Positions 5,870 to 13,101 of a stretch of 20,782 bases of DNA are shown one piece after another. The notes under the pieces are model-generated. The model was not told the DNA's origin. It saw only the letters and a program-made list of their open reading frames with translations, and searched no databases. The translations under genes were made by a program, and so were the position numbers. Location of the stretch: the IMG/VR virus record IMGVR_UViG_3300047300_000798, positions 1 to 20,782 of that record, one strand, 5' to 3'. Numbering within the stretch: position 1 is the first letter of the stretch; each line of letters starts with the position of its first letter. Origin of the DNA: a virus.

Positions 5870-6875
5870 AACTATATTTTCCTTTTGCATATTGCTCTAG
5901 CTGCTCCAATACCGTTTCGGTAAAGTATTGTTCAGGATTATTGTTGATCTCTTTACCAAATACCTTACGGCCATCTGGTAATTCAAAACGTGTAGATACT
6001 TTCTTAAAGATACCAGATTCTTCTGCCAGATCCAATAAACCAAAGTACCTATCTAGTCCTTTATCGTAAGTAAGTAACACAGTTGCGTCTTGGTTCTCTT
6101 TTGAGAGTCTCGACTTGTATGTTTTGATCTTGATTTGGTTACCAATGATGTCGCCGTCTCCATCTTTTTCTTTCTTTTTGGAGAGCATAGCAATAGTGCT
6201 AGCCGCGTATTTGAGACCTGTTCCGCCTCCGAGCTCTTTTGTGGGTACATAGGATCCGATCACCTCATAGACATGGTTAGTAACAAGCATTGGTACTTTC
6301 ACCTTTGCCAGCTTTAATGTCAGAACACGGAAAGCAGCTTTAATAACTTGCGACTTTGTCATGTCCCTGACATCTTTACCATCAAGAGAATCTTCCATCT
6401 CTTTTGATGTTGACAGTAATCCTAAGCTATCCAATACAAACATCATCTTTGGACGTGTATCTTCAGGCTGCTTCTCATATGCTTCTAGTAGCTTTAGAGC
6501 ATGAGTTTTAAACTTTTGAATTGTATCTGGTTCAGCAATAATGACACGTGTTGTATCAATACCGCGTGATTCCATCATTGCTTTCGTGACCGCCGCTTCG
6601 GTGTCGTAGTAGACGACGGCAGCGTTTGGGTTCTTGTCAAGGAAGGCTCTAACGATACCAAGTACGAAGAAAGTTTTACCAGTAGCGGACTCTCCTGCAA
6701 AAGCAGTAATCTTGTTATCAGGTACGCCGCCATAGATGCTACCAGAGAGAAGAGCGTTGAGAATATAGCTGCCAGTATCAATACAACCAGAGTACTCAGC
6801 ACTACCACCGCCGTCACTGGCCAAATAAGTGTCCTCATCACCAATCTCCTTAATTAAACTTTTCAAAAAACTCAT
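5817..6875 (-). CDS. uvsX: UvsX, RecA-like recombinase
   Basis: A 352-aa strand-exchange protein (T4 UvsX is 391). Walker A is GESATGKT at 61-68, the Walker B strand MMFVLDSLG at 144-152, and the L2-type DNA-binding segment ELGGGTGLKYAAS at 214-226. VVYYDTEAA (87-95) supplies the catalytic-glutamate strand. UvsX polymerises on single-stranded DNA and starts recombination-dependent replication together with UvsY and gp32, which are not in this window. The start has AAGGAAG and overlaps the upstream gene by an ATGA. The acidic tail SESEE resembles the acidic C-terminus of RecA-type proteins. Confidence 0.95.
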   Translation of the reverse strand: MSFLKSLIKEIGDEDTYLASDGGGSAEYSGCIDTGSYILNALLSGSIYGGVPDNKITAFAGESATGKTFFVLGIVRAFLDKNPNAAVVYYDTEAAVTKAMMESRGIDTTRVIIAEPDTIQKFKTHALKLLEAYEKQPEDTRPKMMFVLDSLGLLSTSKEMEDSLDGKDVRDMTKSQVIKAAFRVLTLKLAKVKVPMLVTNHVYEVIGSYVPTKELGGGTGLKYAASTIAMLSKKKEKDGDGDIIGNQIKIKTYKSRLSKENQDATVLLTYDKGLDRYFGLLDLAEESGIFKKVSTRFELPDGRKVFGKEINNNPEQYFTETVLEQLEQYAKGKYSYGSQVGAVQDHVSESEE

Positions 6876-7774
6876 GTTATCTTCCTTATCTGATTTTTAT
6901 CAATCGTAACCTTACTACGGTTAATCTTTCCAGTCAACTCTTGTAACTTTTTATGGCGAATCTCAGCAGCCTTGTCAATACCATGTTCAAGATTATACTG
7001 TCTAGTTCTATTCATCTTATTAATACGACGTTGTCTAATCAATCCATTATTAGCTGCAATCAATAACAATACTGCTAATGGATCAAATACAGTTACAATG
7101 ATAATGATTACCCACCGTACTGTTTTCTCCAGAAACGAATCATCAGCCCTGTCAACAAATAGCTCTGCGATGTACTTGATAGGACCGACTTCTTTCTCAA
7201 CATTCTTAACCTGCGATACAAGGGGAGCCTTCTCAACGTTAAGCTTCCCGACTTGAGCTTGTAGAGTTGAAATCTCTTCCATGATTCGGCTACGTTCCTT
7301 CTGTTGGGAGCGTCTGATCGCAACTGCTCTTTCAGCCCCTTTCGAGTCTTCCGTCCGTGCCATGACCTGCTCGACCGCCTGGTCAAACTGTTTAAGAAGT
7401 GTGCGGTTGGCTTCAATATTTTCATTTATAGCCTTTATCTTCTCTTCGTAGATACCTAACTTAGCAGACACATCACTTACAGATGCAGCTTGTTCAAGAT
7501 GTGCTTTCGAAAGATATCCAAAAGTTCCCATTGATGTGATGATCATCAATATAATAATGGATGCAACCAAATAATATCTAATAACAGCTGGCGCTGCTTT
7601 CCAATTCCTATATGTCCATGACGTAGCAATAACCTTAGCTGCTTCCAGCATTGAACCCATAACAACAACGGGCCAAAACGAAGCAGCAAAGATGGCTGTC
7701 AGTCCTAATATAGAGAAATAAGCTGCTACAGATGATAAACCTACAGCAACCAAAAGTGCTAAGTAATTAATCAT
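6872..7774 (-). CDS. Membrane protein with four predicted helices and a central coiled coil
   Basis: A 300-aa protein. Hydrophobic segments at about 3-20, 22-40, 66-86 and 219-242 predict four membrane helices. Between the third and fourth, residues 92-200 are a long charged coiled coil. The C-terminal 55 residues are basic (RQRRINKMNR and following), so probably cytoplasmic, which would place the coiled coil in the periplasm if four helices are right. Similar proteins (TM helices with a TSWTYRNWK-like stretch, here 51-59) are common in marine T4-like phages and are sometimes called structural; I know of no proven function. It lies between the 98-aa gene and uvsX with 8- and 4-base overlaps, so it is made together with replication proteins. 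A link between replisome and membrane, or a lysis/envelope role, are both open. Confidence 0.75.
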   Translation of the reverse strand: MINYLALLVAVGLSSVAAYFSILGLTAIFAASFWPVVVMGSMLEAAKVIATSWTYRNWKAAPAVIRYYLVASIIILMIITSMGTFGYLSKAHLEQAASVSDVSAKLGIYEEKIKAINENIEANRTLLKQFDQAVEQVMARTEDSKGAERAVAIRRSQQKERSRIMEEISTLQAQVGKLNVEKAPLVSQVKNVEKEVGPIKYIAELFVDRADDSFLEKTVRWVIIIIVTVFDPLAVLLLIAANNGLIRQRRINKMNRTRQYNLEHGIDKAAEIRHKKLQELTGKINRSKVTIDKNQIRKIT

Positions 7775-8063
7775 TTTCGACTATCTTGTTTACCTTTGCA
7801 ATGAATGTGGTCATCTTCTTTGTTCTATCTGGCCAGTAAATGTATTCCTTAGAATCATCTTTCTGCAAGTTCACCAACAAAGGCATAATTAGTTTATAAA
7901 GAGCTTCCAGTTTATCTTTATATTCCTTAGAAGTCAACGATAATTCTTCTTCCTTTTGTTGAACCTGTTGTTGAAGCTGACGTTCCATTGATTTGAGTTC
8001 ATCTTCACTAACAGCAGAGAATCCGAAATCATGATCTTCCAGATCGATATTAATTTTTGCCAT
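7767..8063 (-). CDS. Conserved 98-aa coiled-coil protein next to gp43
   Basis: A 98-aa acidic-to-neutral protein. Residues 18-58 are a heptad-rich coiled coil (ERQLQQQVQQKEEE and on), followed by ALYKLIMPLLVNLQKD and then EYIYWPDRTKKM. The MPLL-NL-K / I-WP-R pattern is familiar from small proteins of marine T4-like phages, recalled from memory; function unknown. AGGAA precedes the start, 8 bases after the gp43 stop. The position, directly after DNA polymerase, suggests an accessory role in replication, which is inference. Confidence 0.75.
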   Translation of the reverse strand: MAKINIDLEDHDFGFSAVSEDELKSMERQLQQQVQQKEEELSLTSKEYKDKLEALYKLIMPLLVNLQKDDSKEYIYWPDRTKKMTTFIAKVNKIVEND

Positions 8064-8071
8064 GGTTATTC

Positions 8072-10600
8072 CTATCCAAAGAATTGTTCTAGTGTTGCTT
8101 TACGTTCTTCAATACTCCAACCAATAACATCAAGGATACCTTTAATTGGATCTAAGAATGATTTCTCAAACTGTATATCATAATCGATATAAGGTTCTAT
8201 GTTGAACTCTTTGGGAATTGATGCAGCACAAGATATAACAGAATCCCTTGCTGGGTTTGGAGTCTTTAAGTAAATGAATTTGATCTTATCACCATCTCTT
8301 ATGGTCTGATATTTATTCTCCAGTTTACGCTCCTTCAGTAGGTTGTTGTATATTAGAGAACCTTTAACGTGAATCGGTGTAGACTTTTTGTATATCAAAG
8401 AACTATCTCTCCATTTAGATAGATCTTTAACAGATCGTGGGAAAGCAATCTCTTCGAAAGGTAAGGTCATGTACTCACGTTTAAAATCTTTAACGAACTT
8501 CTTCATCGACTGTTCATCTTCATTCATGATAACATCCAATGCCTTCTTGAAGTTCTTTCGGCATATGGATGGCGTTGATGAACGAACAGCTTCGATACCT
8601 TGCATCTTTAACTTAGGCTGAGCATACGCCACACCTTCGTTGTTGTATACATTAAGAATGTAATGCTTCTTTCCTGTCCATATACCTTTGTTAGCAATTG
8701 CTTCACGCTTCATGATCATCTTCTGCTTCATGACGAGCATGTAGTCAGCTAACTCGGTAAATGTTTGATCAATGAACGGTTGCAACTTCTTCTCACATAC
8801 ATCATCCAAGAACTTGACGATCTTTTGATGATCACTCTGATCTTCGAAAGACATCTTAACTAGATTTTCAAGACGAATGTACATTGAGTCTGTATCACAA
8901 GCAATAACATAATCTTCATTATCTGTTTTGAATATCTTGTTCAGATACTGATTAATATGTTTCTCCATCCAGCGAATTGATAGTTGGCCAGACATTGTGA
9001 TTGCTTCTGCAAGATTTCGTTGATACCATCTAAAGTAAACATTACCAAGAGCACCATAAGCAGAGTTTAGTTGAATCTTCTTAGCCATCTGCATATTGTT
9101 ACAACGTGCTATCTCATTCTCTAGTTCTCGTGTTGGTGTTACTTCATATTTCTTTTTAGCTTCAATCATTCGCTTCTTCCAAGCGGAACGATCGTTGTAC
9201 ATTGTCTCCATCAGCTCAGCTAGGAATCCAACATCCTTCTTACTAAAGATAGCACCGTTAGGAGTCATAGTGGCGTTCATTTCTTTTAACTCCTGCTCTA
9301 TCTCATCTCCCATACCACGATCAAGCATTCGTTCAATGGTGATGTCATCACGCATGGTAACAAAAGTATCAGGACTAATGTTGTACTGCATAATTAGATG
9401 AGGGTAGAGAGAGTTCAAGTCAAATGAACAAACCCAGTTGTGTAATCCATTCTGTGGATCTTTAACATAAGCACCTACAATAGGACCAAGTTCTCTATCA
9501 ACACTACTACGCTCATCAAGTTCTGCTCTTTCGATGTGTGGAACAACATAACCACGATCCATCAAGTAGTTGGTAATAATAACATCCCAAATACGAACAG
9601 TAGTAAATGTATCAGTGTAGTTTACTTTGGCGTCATATGTGATAGCAAATACTTGTTCGATGAACTTTAACTTCTCTTCTAGCTTATCGACAAGAACAAC
9701 GTCATGAATGTTATAATCTACAAACTTTTCAAAGTCTTGCATGTAGAATTCATGCATAGTTTCATATTCAGAGTAGTCTAGCTTTCTTTCACCAAGCTCG
9801 TACTCAGCAATATGATCCAGTTTATAAGATTCTTGTGGGGTGTATGAGAACTTCTTATAGAGTGCAAGATAGTCGAGTACGGAAATACCATTCAAGTCAT
9901 ATACGATAGCAGATCCTTCACCACCAACTTGACGCTCTCTAACCATTCTCCAAGGTGATAACTTGCTTGCTTCTTTCTTACCAAGCATATTGGTAATTCT
10001 ACGATAGAGATAAGGTATATCGAAATACTCTACATTCCAACCTGTAACCACATCTGGTTTCCACTTAGGTGAATTCCATACAAGTAGAAACTTGGTTAGT
10101 AGATCAATCTCATTCTTACATTGAATGTATGTAACATCTTCTGACTTAGGAGTGTATGGTCTAGTACCAAGAACAACTACTTTACCTTTCTTACGAATAG
10201 ATAATGTAATTACTTCTTTATCAGCTAGCTCGTGATTAGGGAAACCACCCTGTGTTGATGTTTCAATATCAAGTGATACAACAGATATAGTATCAACATC
10301 ATAGTTAATCTCACCTTTGTAGAAATCGGAGATTGCTTGATACGTGAAGAGTGTCGATCCATGTATTTGAAAACCATCCACACCAGAATAGTTTTCCATG
10401 AAGTCTTTAGATGCTTTCACATCTTCAAAGTCAACGCGAGATACATGCTTTCCATCTAGCGTCTTATATTTTGTTGGTTTATTGGAATTAACAAAGAGAT
10501 ATGGGTGGTAAGGAGCTTTCAATTCAAAGCGCTCACCGTTGTTATACCCAATCGTATAAACATTATCACCTGCAACAAAGACATTAGTATAGAAACGCAT
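8072..10600 (-). CDS. 43: DNA polymerase, T4 gp43 (family B)
   Basis: An 842-aa replicative polymerase with proofreading exonuclease (T4 gp43 is 898). Exo I is DIETS at 111-115 (D111, E113), Exo II is NVEYFDIPYL with D194, and Exo III is YNIHD ending at D300. Polymerase motif A is DLNSLYP (394-400), motif B KIQLNSAYG (508-516), motif C DTDS (569-572) holding the two catalytic aspartates, and the KKHY thumb motif is at 645-648. The C-terminus LEQFFG fits a sliding-clamp-binding peptide for gp45, like the tail of T4/RB69 polymerase. All catalytic residues are kept, with no intein or split. It has its own promoter with a very short leader, and a GAGG site 6-9 bases before the ATG. Confidence 0.98.
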   Translation of the reverse strand: MRFYTNVFVAGDNVYTIGYNNGERFELKAPYHPYLFVNSNKPTKYKTLDGKHVSRVDFEDVKASKDFMENYSGVDGFQIHGSTLFTYQAISDFYKGEINYDVDTISVVSLDIETSTQGGFPNHELADKEVITLSIRKKGKVVVLGTRPYTPKSEDVTYIQCKNEIDLLTKFLLVWNSPKWKPDVVTGWNVEYFDIPYLYRRITNMLGKKEASKLSPWRMVRERQVGGEGSAIVYDLNGISVLDYLALYKKFSYTPQESYKLDHIAEYELGERKLDYSEYETMHEFYMQDFEKFVDYNIHDVVLVDKLEEKLKFIEQVFAITYDAKVNYTDTFTTVRIWDVIITNYLMDRGYVVPHIERAELDERSSVDRELGPIVGAYVKDPQNGLHNWVCSFDLNSLYPHLIMQYNISPDTFVTMRDDITIERMLDRGMGDEIEQELKEMNATMTPNGAIFSKKDVGFLAELMETMYNDRSAWKKRMIEAKKKYEVTPTRELENEIARCNNMQMAKKIQLNSAYGALGNVYFRWYQRNLAEAITMSGQLSIRWMEKHINQYLNKIFKTDNEDYVIACDTDSMYIRLENLVKMSFEDQSDHQKIVKFLDDVCEKKLQPFIDQTFTELADYMLVMKQKMIMKREAIANKGIWTGKKHYILNVYNNEGVAYAQPKLKMQGIEAVRSSTPSICRKNFKKALDVIMNEDEQSMKKFVKDFKREYMTLPFEEIAFPRSVKDLSKWRDSSLIYKKSTPIHVKGSLIYNNLLKERKLENKYQTIRDGDKIKFIYLKTPNPARDSVISCAASIPKEFNIEPYIDYDIQFEKSFLDPIKGILDVIGWSIEERKATLEQFFG

Positions 10601-10622
10601 GTAACCTCACATTAAAACAACC

Positions 10623-10651
10623 ATTATACAGAAAAGAATATATTACTTCAA
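10623..10651 (-). promoter_or_regulatory. Sigma70-type promoter for gene 43
   Basis: Minus strand: TTGAAG (10651-10646), 17-bp spacer, perfect TATAAT (10628-10623). The -35 box lies in the last codons of the upstream gene. Predicted start near 10616 leaves only about 16 bases before the gp43 ATG, just enough for the ribosome site. Confidence 0.8.
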
Positions 10652-10933
10652 CACTCCGGCTGATGCAATTTGAATTCCAGAACCAAACATCTTGTTATAG
10701 TTATTACGAAGATCCACAGATGGTTCGAAAGAAGTGATAATGTGTTCATTCTTGAATGAGAATACACTTTCCTCTGCATACGGTGCAAAAGGATATAATG
10801 ACATACCAACACCAGTCTGAGTAGGTACCAACTGTACAACACCTACATTGGTCAGTGTAACATGGGTTGGCTGAATATCGATCTCACCAATGATTTCTTC
10901 ACCAGTGATTAATTTGATTACTGCGATGGTCAT
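10643..10933 (-). CDS. Small beta-rich (Sm-like?) conserved phage protein
   Basis: A 96-aa protein. The first half reads as a short beta barrel (VIKLITGEEIIGEI, then HVTLTNVGVVQLV). This LxTGEExxxE pattern is seen in small Sm-like proteins of marine T4-like phages, recalled from memory. It then has a loop SLYPFAPYAEE and a C-terminal NNYNKMFGSGIQ segment. If Sm-like it could be an oligomeric RNA-binding protein; that is inference. AAGGAAC stands before the start, directly after the terminator hairpin of the previous unit. It lies upstream of gene 43, and its last codons carry the -35 box of the gp43 promoter. Confidence 0.7.
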   Translation of the reverse strand: MTIAVIKLITGEEIIGEIDIQPTHVTLTNVGVVQLVPTQTGVGMSLYPFAPYAEESVFSFKNEHIITSFEPSVDLRNNYNKMFGSGIQIASAGVLK

Positions 10934-10950
10934 AACAGTTCCTTAAATAA

Positions 10951-10971
10951 GAGGGGACACGAAGTCCCCTC
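10951..10971 (-). terminator. Terminator-like hairpin after the hsp20 unit
   Basis: Minus strand GAGGGGAC (10971-10964), loop TTCGT, GTCCCCTC (10958-10951), then TTATTT. The 8-bp GC-rich stem is perfect, but the U tract is interrupted and the AAGGAAC ribosome site of the next gene follows at once. Partial termination is likely. Confidence 0.7.
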
Positions 10972-10977
10972 GTTCAA

Positions 10978-11133
10978 TTAAATCATTCCTCTGCGTTGCA
11001 GAAGTGTGATACGTCTTTCAACATCATATTGATCTGTAGACTCTGCTAAGTAGTCTTCGATCTCTTTCCTATATTGTGGAGTGAATGTTTTCTTGACCCA
11101 TGACCAAAAATCGTCAATGGATTTAGAATTCAT
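10978..11133 (-). CDS. 51-aa conserved small protein coupled to hsp20
   Basis: A 51-aa gene. Its ATG overlaps the hsp20 TGA (ATGA at 11133-11130), showing coupled translation. The product begins MNSKSIDDFWSWVKKTF, continues with TPQYRKEIEDYL, and ends ERRITLLQRRGMI. It is amphipathic and helical. Similar short WVKK/YRKEIE/L-RRGM proteins occur in marine T4-like phages to my recollection (possibly DUF3563); function unknown. A terminator follows 7 bases after the stop, so hsp20 and this gene form one short unit. Confidence 0.75.
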   Translation of the reverse strand: MNSKSIDDFWSWVKKTFTPQYRKEIEDYLAESTDQYDVERRITLLQRRGMI

Positions 11134-11657
11134 TTATCCTCCGCAAGGAACTCTTTTGAAGTGGGAGTCTTTTCGTTGATTGGAATTGACTTAGGCTTTT
11201 TGTGCTCAGGAATAATCCTTTCCAAGAATACTTTAAGCATACCGTTCAACAGTTCAGCATTCTTAACTTCAACTTGATCGTTGAGAACAAATGTACGAGT
11301 GAACGCACGATTTGCAATACCCTTCCAAAGATACATTGCATCATCTTTCTTCTCATCTTGAACACCATCAGTCAATCCAGTAACGACTAGTTTATCGTCT
11401 TCCAGATCAATTTTAATATTCTGTTTTGCGAAGCCAGCAACAGCAAGTTCAATCTCGTAAGAAGTCTCACTAGTTTTCTTGATGTTGTATGGTGGGTAGT
11501 TAGGAATGTTTTTTGTTACTTCGTCGTGCAATTTAGCCATCTTATTGAAAGACTCGTCGAAACCAACGAAGAACTTATCAATATCTTTAGTACCAAGTTT
11601 GAAACCAGGACCGAAAGCAAAAGTATCGGCTAATGCAGAAAATGCGTCTTTAGTCAT
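11130..11657 (-). CDS. Small heat shock protein, Hsp20 / alpha-crystallin family
   Basis: A 175-aa protein. The alpha-crystallin domain runs from about residue 53 to 148: YPPYNIKKTSETSYEIELAVAGF at the start resembles bacterial IbpA. It continues with DDKLVVTG, then YLWKGIANRAFTRTFVL, and ends near LLNGMLKVFLE. The C-terminal SIPIN gives the I-x-I motif that docks sHsp subunits together. It should act as an ATP-independent holdase in the infected cell; Hsp20 genes are common in marine cyanophages. AGGAGG lies before the ATG. It has its own promoter, which matches both sigma70 and late consensus, and a 5'-end hairpin in the leader. Confidence 0.95.
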   Translation of the reverse strand: MTKDAFSALADTFAFGPGFKLGTKDIDKFFVGFDESFNKMAKLHDEVTKNIPNYPPYNIKKTSETSYEIELAVAGFAKQNIKIDLEDDKLVVTGLTDGVQDEKKDDAMYLWKGIANRAFTRTFVLNDQVEVKNAELLNGMLKVFLERIIPEHKKPKSIPINEKTPTSKEFLAEDK

Positions 11658-11694
11658 GAAGACCTCCTATTAAGCAAGGTTAAAATAAATTGAA

Positions 11695-11717
11695 GTGTAC
11701 CCCCGAAGGCAGTACAC
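11695..11717 (-). promoter_or_regulatory. 5'-end stem-loop of the hsp20 mRNA
   Basis: Minus-strand RNA GUGUAC (11717-11712) pairs with GUACAC (11700-11695), extended by CC/GG closing a UUCG tetraloop. Predicted starts from the overlapping promoter fall at 11715-11716, so the hairpin sits at or within two bases of the 5' end, a position known to protect mRNA from decay. No U run follows, so it is not a normal terminator. Confidence 0.55.
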
Positions 11718-11720
11718 CCC

Positions 11721-11751
11721 TATTTATACATCAGACACGACTAGAAGTCAA
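11721..11751 (-). promoter_or_regulatory. Dual-type promoter for hsp20 (sigma70-like and late TATAAATA)
   Basis: Minus strand: TTGACT (11751-11746), 17-bp spacer, TATAAA (11728-11723), which is also the first part of an exact T4 late box TATAAATA (11728-11721). The -35 overlaps the TGA stop of the PhoH gene. Either host sigma70 or the phage late sigma could use it, giving starts at 11715-11716. It fills most of the 90-base gap 11658-11747. Confidence 0.8.
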
Positions 11752-12488
11752 CTTTTTATTGATTGAATATGTAAATTTGCTACAATAAACTCCTTTACAA
11801 GGGCACTACGCACGATATCTTCAACATCAAATTCTACATTTCTGAATGACGGCATTCTATTAATAACTTCTACAAAGTCCCTAAGACCAGATTGGTCATG
11901 CTTTTTGCACAAGTCGGTTTGCTTGAAATCACCACAGAATATAATTTTAGATCCTTCACCTACCCTGGTCATAATTGAGCTCAGTTCTTGGAAGTTCATA
12001 TTCTGGCATTCATCTACAATTATAACTGAGTTATCGATTGTGATGCCACGAACAAAAGATGTTATCATGAATTCGATATTCTTTTGTTCAACTAGTCTTT
12101 CATATGCTTGTTCTGTTTGAAATAGATCTTGGCAAATTGCTTTGTAGGGTGCAAGATAAACATCTGTCTTTTCTTTTTCATCTCCTGGTAGATGTCCAAT
12201 ATCTCTTGAAGGTACTACAGATCGTACTAATACTACCTTGTCGAAAGTGTTACTTTTATCCATTACTTCCTCTAATGCTTTGTAGAGTGCAATGAATGTT
12301 TTACCCGTACCAGCTGCACCATGCAACATGATTGCCTGATTGCCTTGCTTATAGAGGTCAAAGAATTTGGATTGGTTTTTTGTTAGTGGTTGAAAGGTCA
12401 GAAGATCATCGATTCTAAGTTTGAGTTTTCTTCTTGGTTGATCAGGGAGATGGTGAATAGAGGCTTCAGCAAGTCTTGCTTTTTTCAT
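11748..12488 (-). CDS. phoH: PhoH-like P-loop ATPase
   Basis: A 246-aa protein. Walker A is GAAGTGKT (57-64), Walker B VIIVDECQN (155-163), with the PhoH-type VRSVVPSRDIGHLPGDEKEK at 88-107 and a CGDFKQTD motif near 195-202. The fold is that of PhoH and of the motor half of superfamily 1 RNA helicases. Phage PhoH proteins are very common in marine phages and their role is still unclear; phosphate-stress control is not shown by this sequence and no pho box is seen. AAGGA precedes the start, 22 bases after the end of a strong terminator. Expression must come by read-through or from the TATAAATA at 12612-12619. Confidence 0.9.
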   Translation of the reverse strand: MKKARLAEASIHHLPDQPRRKLKLRIDDLLTFQPLTKNQSKFFDLYKQGNQAIMLHGAAGTGKTFIALYKALEEVMDKSNTFDKVVLVRSVVPSRDIGHLPGDEKEKTDVYLAPYKAICQDLFQTEQAYERLVEQKNIEFMITSFVRGITIDNSVIIVDECQNMNFQELSSIMTRVGEGSKIIFCGDFKQTDLCKKHDQSGLRDFVEVINRMPSFRNVEFDVEDIVRSALVKEFIVANLHIQSIKS

Positions 12489-12510
12489 GCGCTGTCCTTC
12501 TTGTTAGAGT

Positions 12511-12551
12511 TAAAAACAAAAAAGGCGCATAGACTTTCGCCTGTGCGCCTT
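12511..12551 (-). terminator. Strong intrinsic terminator between the 73-aa gene and phoH
   Basis: Minus strand AAGGCGCA (12551-12544) pairs with TGCGCCTT (12529-12522). The stem continues, past a C/A mismatch, with AGGC and GUCU around a GAAA loop. TTTTTTG then TTTTT follow. The end of the long replication-gene run lies 64 bases upstream. The remaining gap 12552-12614 holds only the candidate leader ORF. Confidence 0.9.
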
Positions 12552-12560
12552 CTCCTACTA

Positions 12561-12587
12561 CTACAATGCTACTTCTTTATAGTGCAT
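12561..12587 (-). CDS. Candidate 8-codon leader peptide (MHYKEVAL) upstream of terminator and phoH
   Basis: ATG at 12587 with AGGA seven bases upstream, eight sense codons, then TAG, ten bases before the terminator stem. A late-type TATAAATA at 12612-12619 would start RNA near 12606. The order promoter, mini-ORF, terminator, structural gene resembles a transcription attenuator, but so short an ORF can arise by chance. Confidence 0.2.
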   Translation of the reverse strand: MHYKEVAL

Positions 12588-12611
12588 GCAATAATCCTGT
12601 GATGTTTAGAT

Positions 12612-12619
12612 TATTTATA
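12612..12619 (-). promoter_or_regulatory. T4-type late promoter motif upstream of phoH
   Basis: Exact TATAAATA on the minus strand, overlapping the TAA stop of the 73-aa gene. The hexamer 17 bases upstream (TTTCAA) is a poor -35, so it looks late-type. RNA started near 12606 would meet the terminator at 12551-12511 after about 55-95 bases, before phoH. Confidence 0.6.
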
Positions 12620-12836
12620 ATCCAATCACTCCCGGCTTGAAATGTAAGCCCTTAGATGGAGTAAATTCTTGCTGGAGGTATTCTCTAATACACTCGAAGC
12701 GGAATGCCTCGTCTTCCTGACCTCTGGCACTTAAAGCTAACTCACAGTTTAGAATGAACTCTGTTAATGCACCTAGAGGAATGCGGACGTTATCGTCAAG
12801 TGCAGCTGGTTTCATATTGGCTTTACGCTGGTACAT
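12615..12836 (-). CDS. 73-aa conserved hypothetical protein
   Basis: Start chosen at the ATG at 12836, which has GGAGAAC just upstream; the frame is open nine codons further but without a ribosome site. The product is a small helical protein with IPLGALTEFILNCELAL in the middle and FECIREYLQQEF near the end. No family recognised. It overlaps the SH3-like gene by 14 bases and is the last gene of the run that begins with the QueD/DpdA genes, ending before the terminator. Confidence 0.65.
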   Translation of the reverse strand: MYQRKANMKPAALDDNVRIPLGALTEFILNCELALSARGQEDEAFRFECIREYLQQEFTPSKGLHFKPGVIGL

Positions 12837-13101
12837 TGTTGTTCTCCATATTAACGTGAACACCTATTATACTATCAACTCGAAAAGATCTCCACGCATT
12901 TTTCTCACAATCCCAAACTGCCAGAACTTCTTCATTAACTTCTTTAACACGATCAGTAGTCTTCTCGTGTGGAACTACAATATCTTCACGTAGTGTGCAT
13001 ACCATTTCGCGAAGATCACCATTCTTCTTGGTGAATACAACTTTACATATGTTCGACTTTAGGGTCGAGCGGATCGAATCCACGGATATCACTTGGGTCA
13101 T
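12823..13101 (-). CDS. SH3-like beta-barrel phage protein (DUF2693-like)
   Basis: A 92-aa protein starting at the ATG at 13101, which has AAGGTGG seven bases upstream; the 16 upstream codons are rejected. The pattern KVVFTKKNGDLREMVCTLRE (20-39) followed by VLAVWDCEKNAWRSFRVDSI (59-78) is that of small phage proteins annotated as SH3-fold / DUF2693, known to me from T4-like phages. Function unknown; the fold suggests binding to nucleic acid or protein. The first 59 bases overlap the 3' end of the dCMP deaminase gene in another frame, an unusually long overlap for this genome. Confidence 0.7.
   Translation of the reverse strand: MTQVISVDSIRSTLKSNICKVVFTKKNGDLREMVCTLREDIVVPHEKTTDRVKEVNEEVLAVWDCEKNAWRSFRVDSIIGVHVNMENNNVPA

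Noticed and set aside
7108-7425. 105-codon minus-strand frame inside the membrane coiled-coil gene
   Set aside because: Alternative frame of a heptad-rich, Arg-rich region; no start signal and the host gene is well supported.
9096-9401. 101-codon plus-strand frame opposite gene 43
   Set aside because: Lies wholly opposite the conserved polymerase core; Ser/Ile-rich composition typical of an antisense shadow.
11695-11717. Stem-loop as a terminator of phoH
   Set aside because: No U run follows it, and it lies downstream of the hsp20 promoter at the predicted RNA 5' end.
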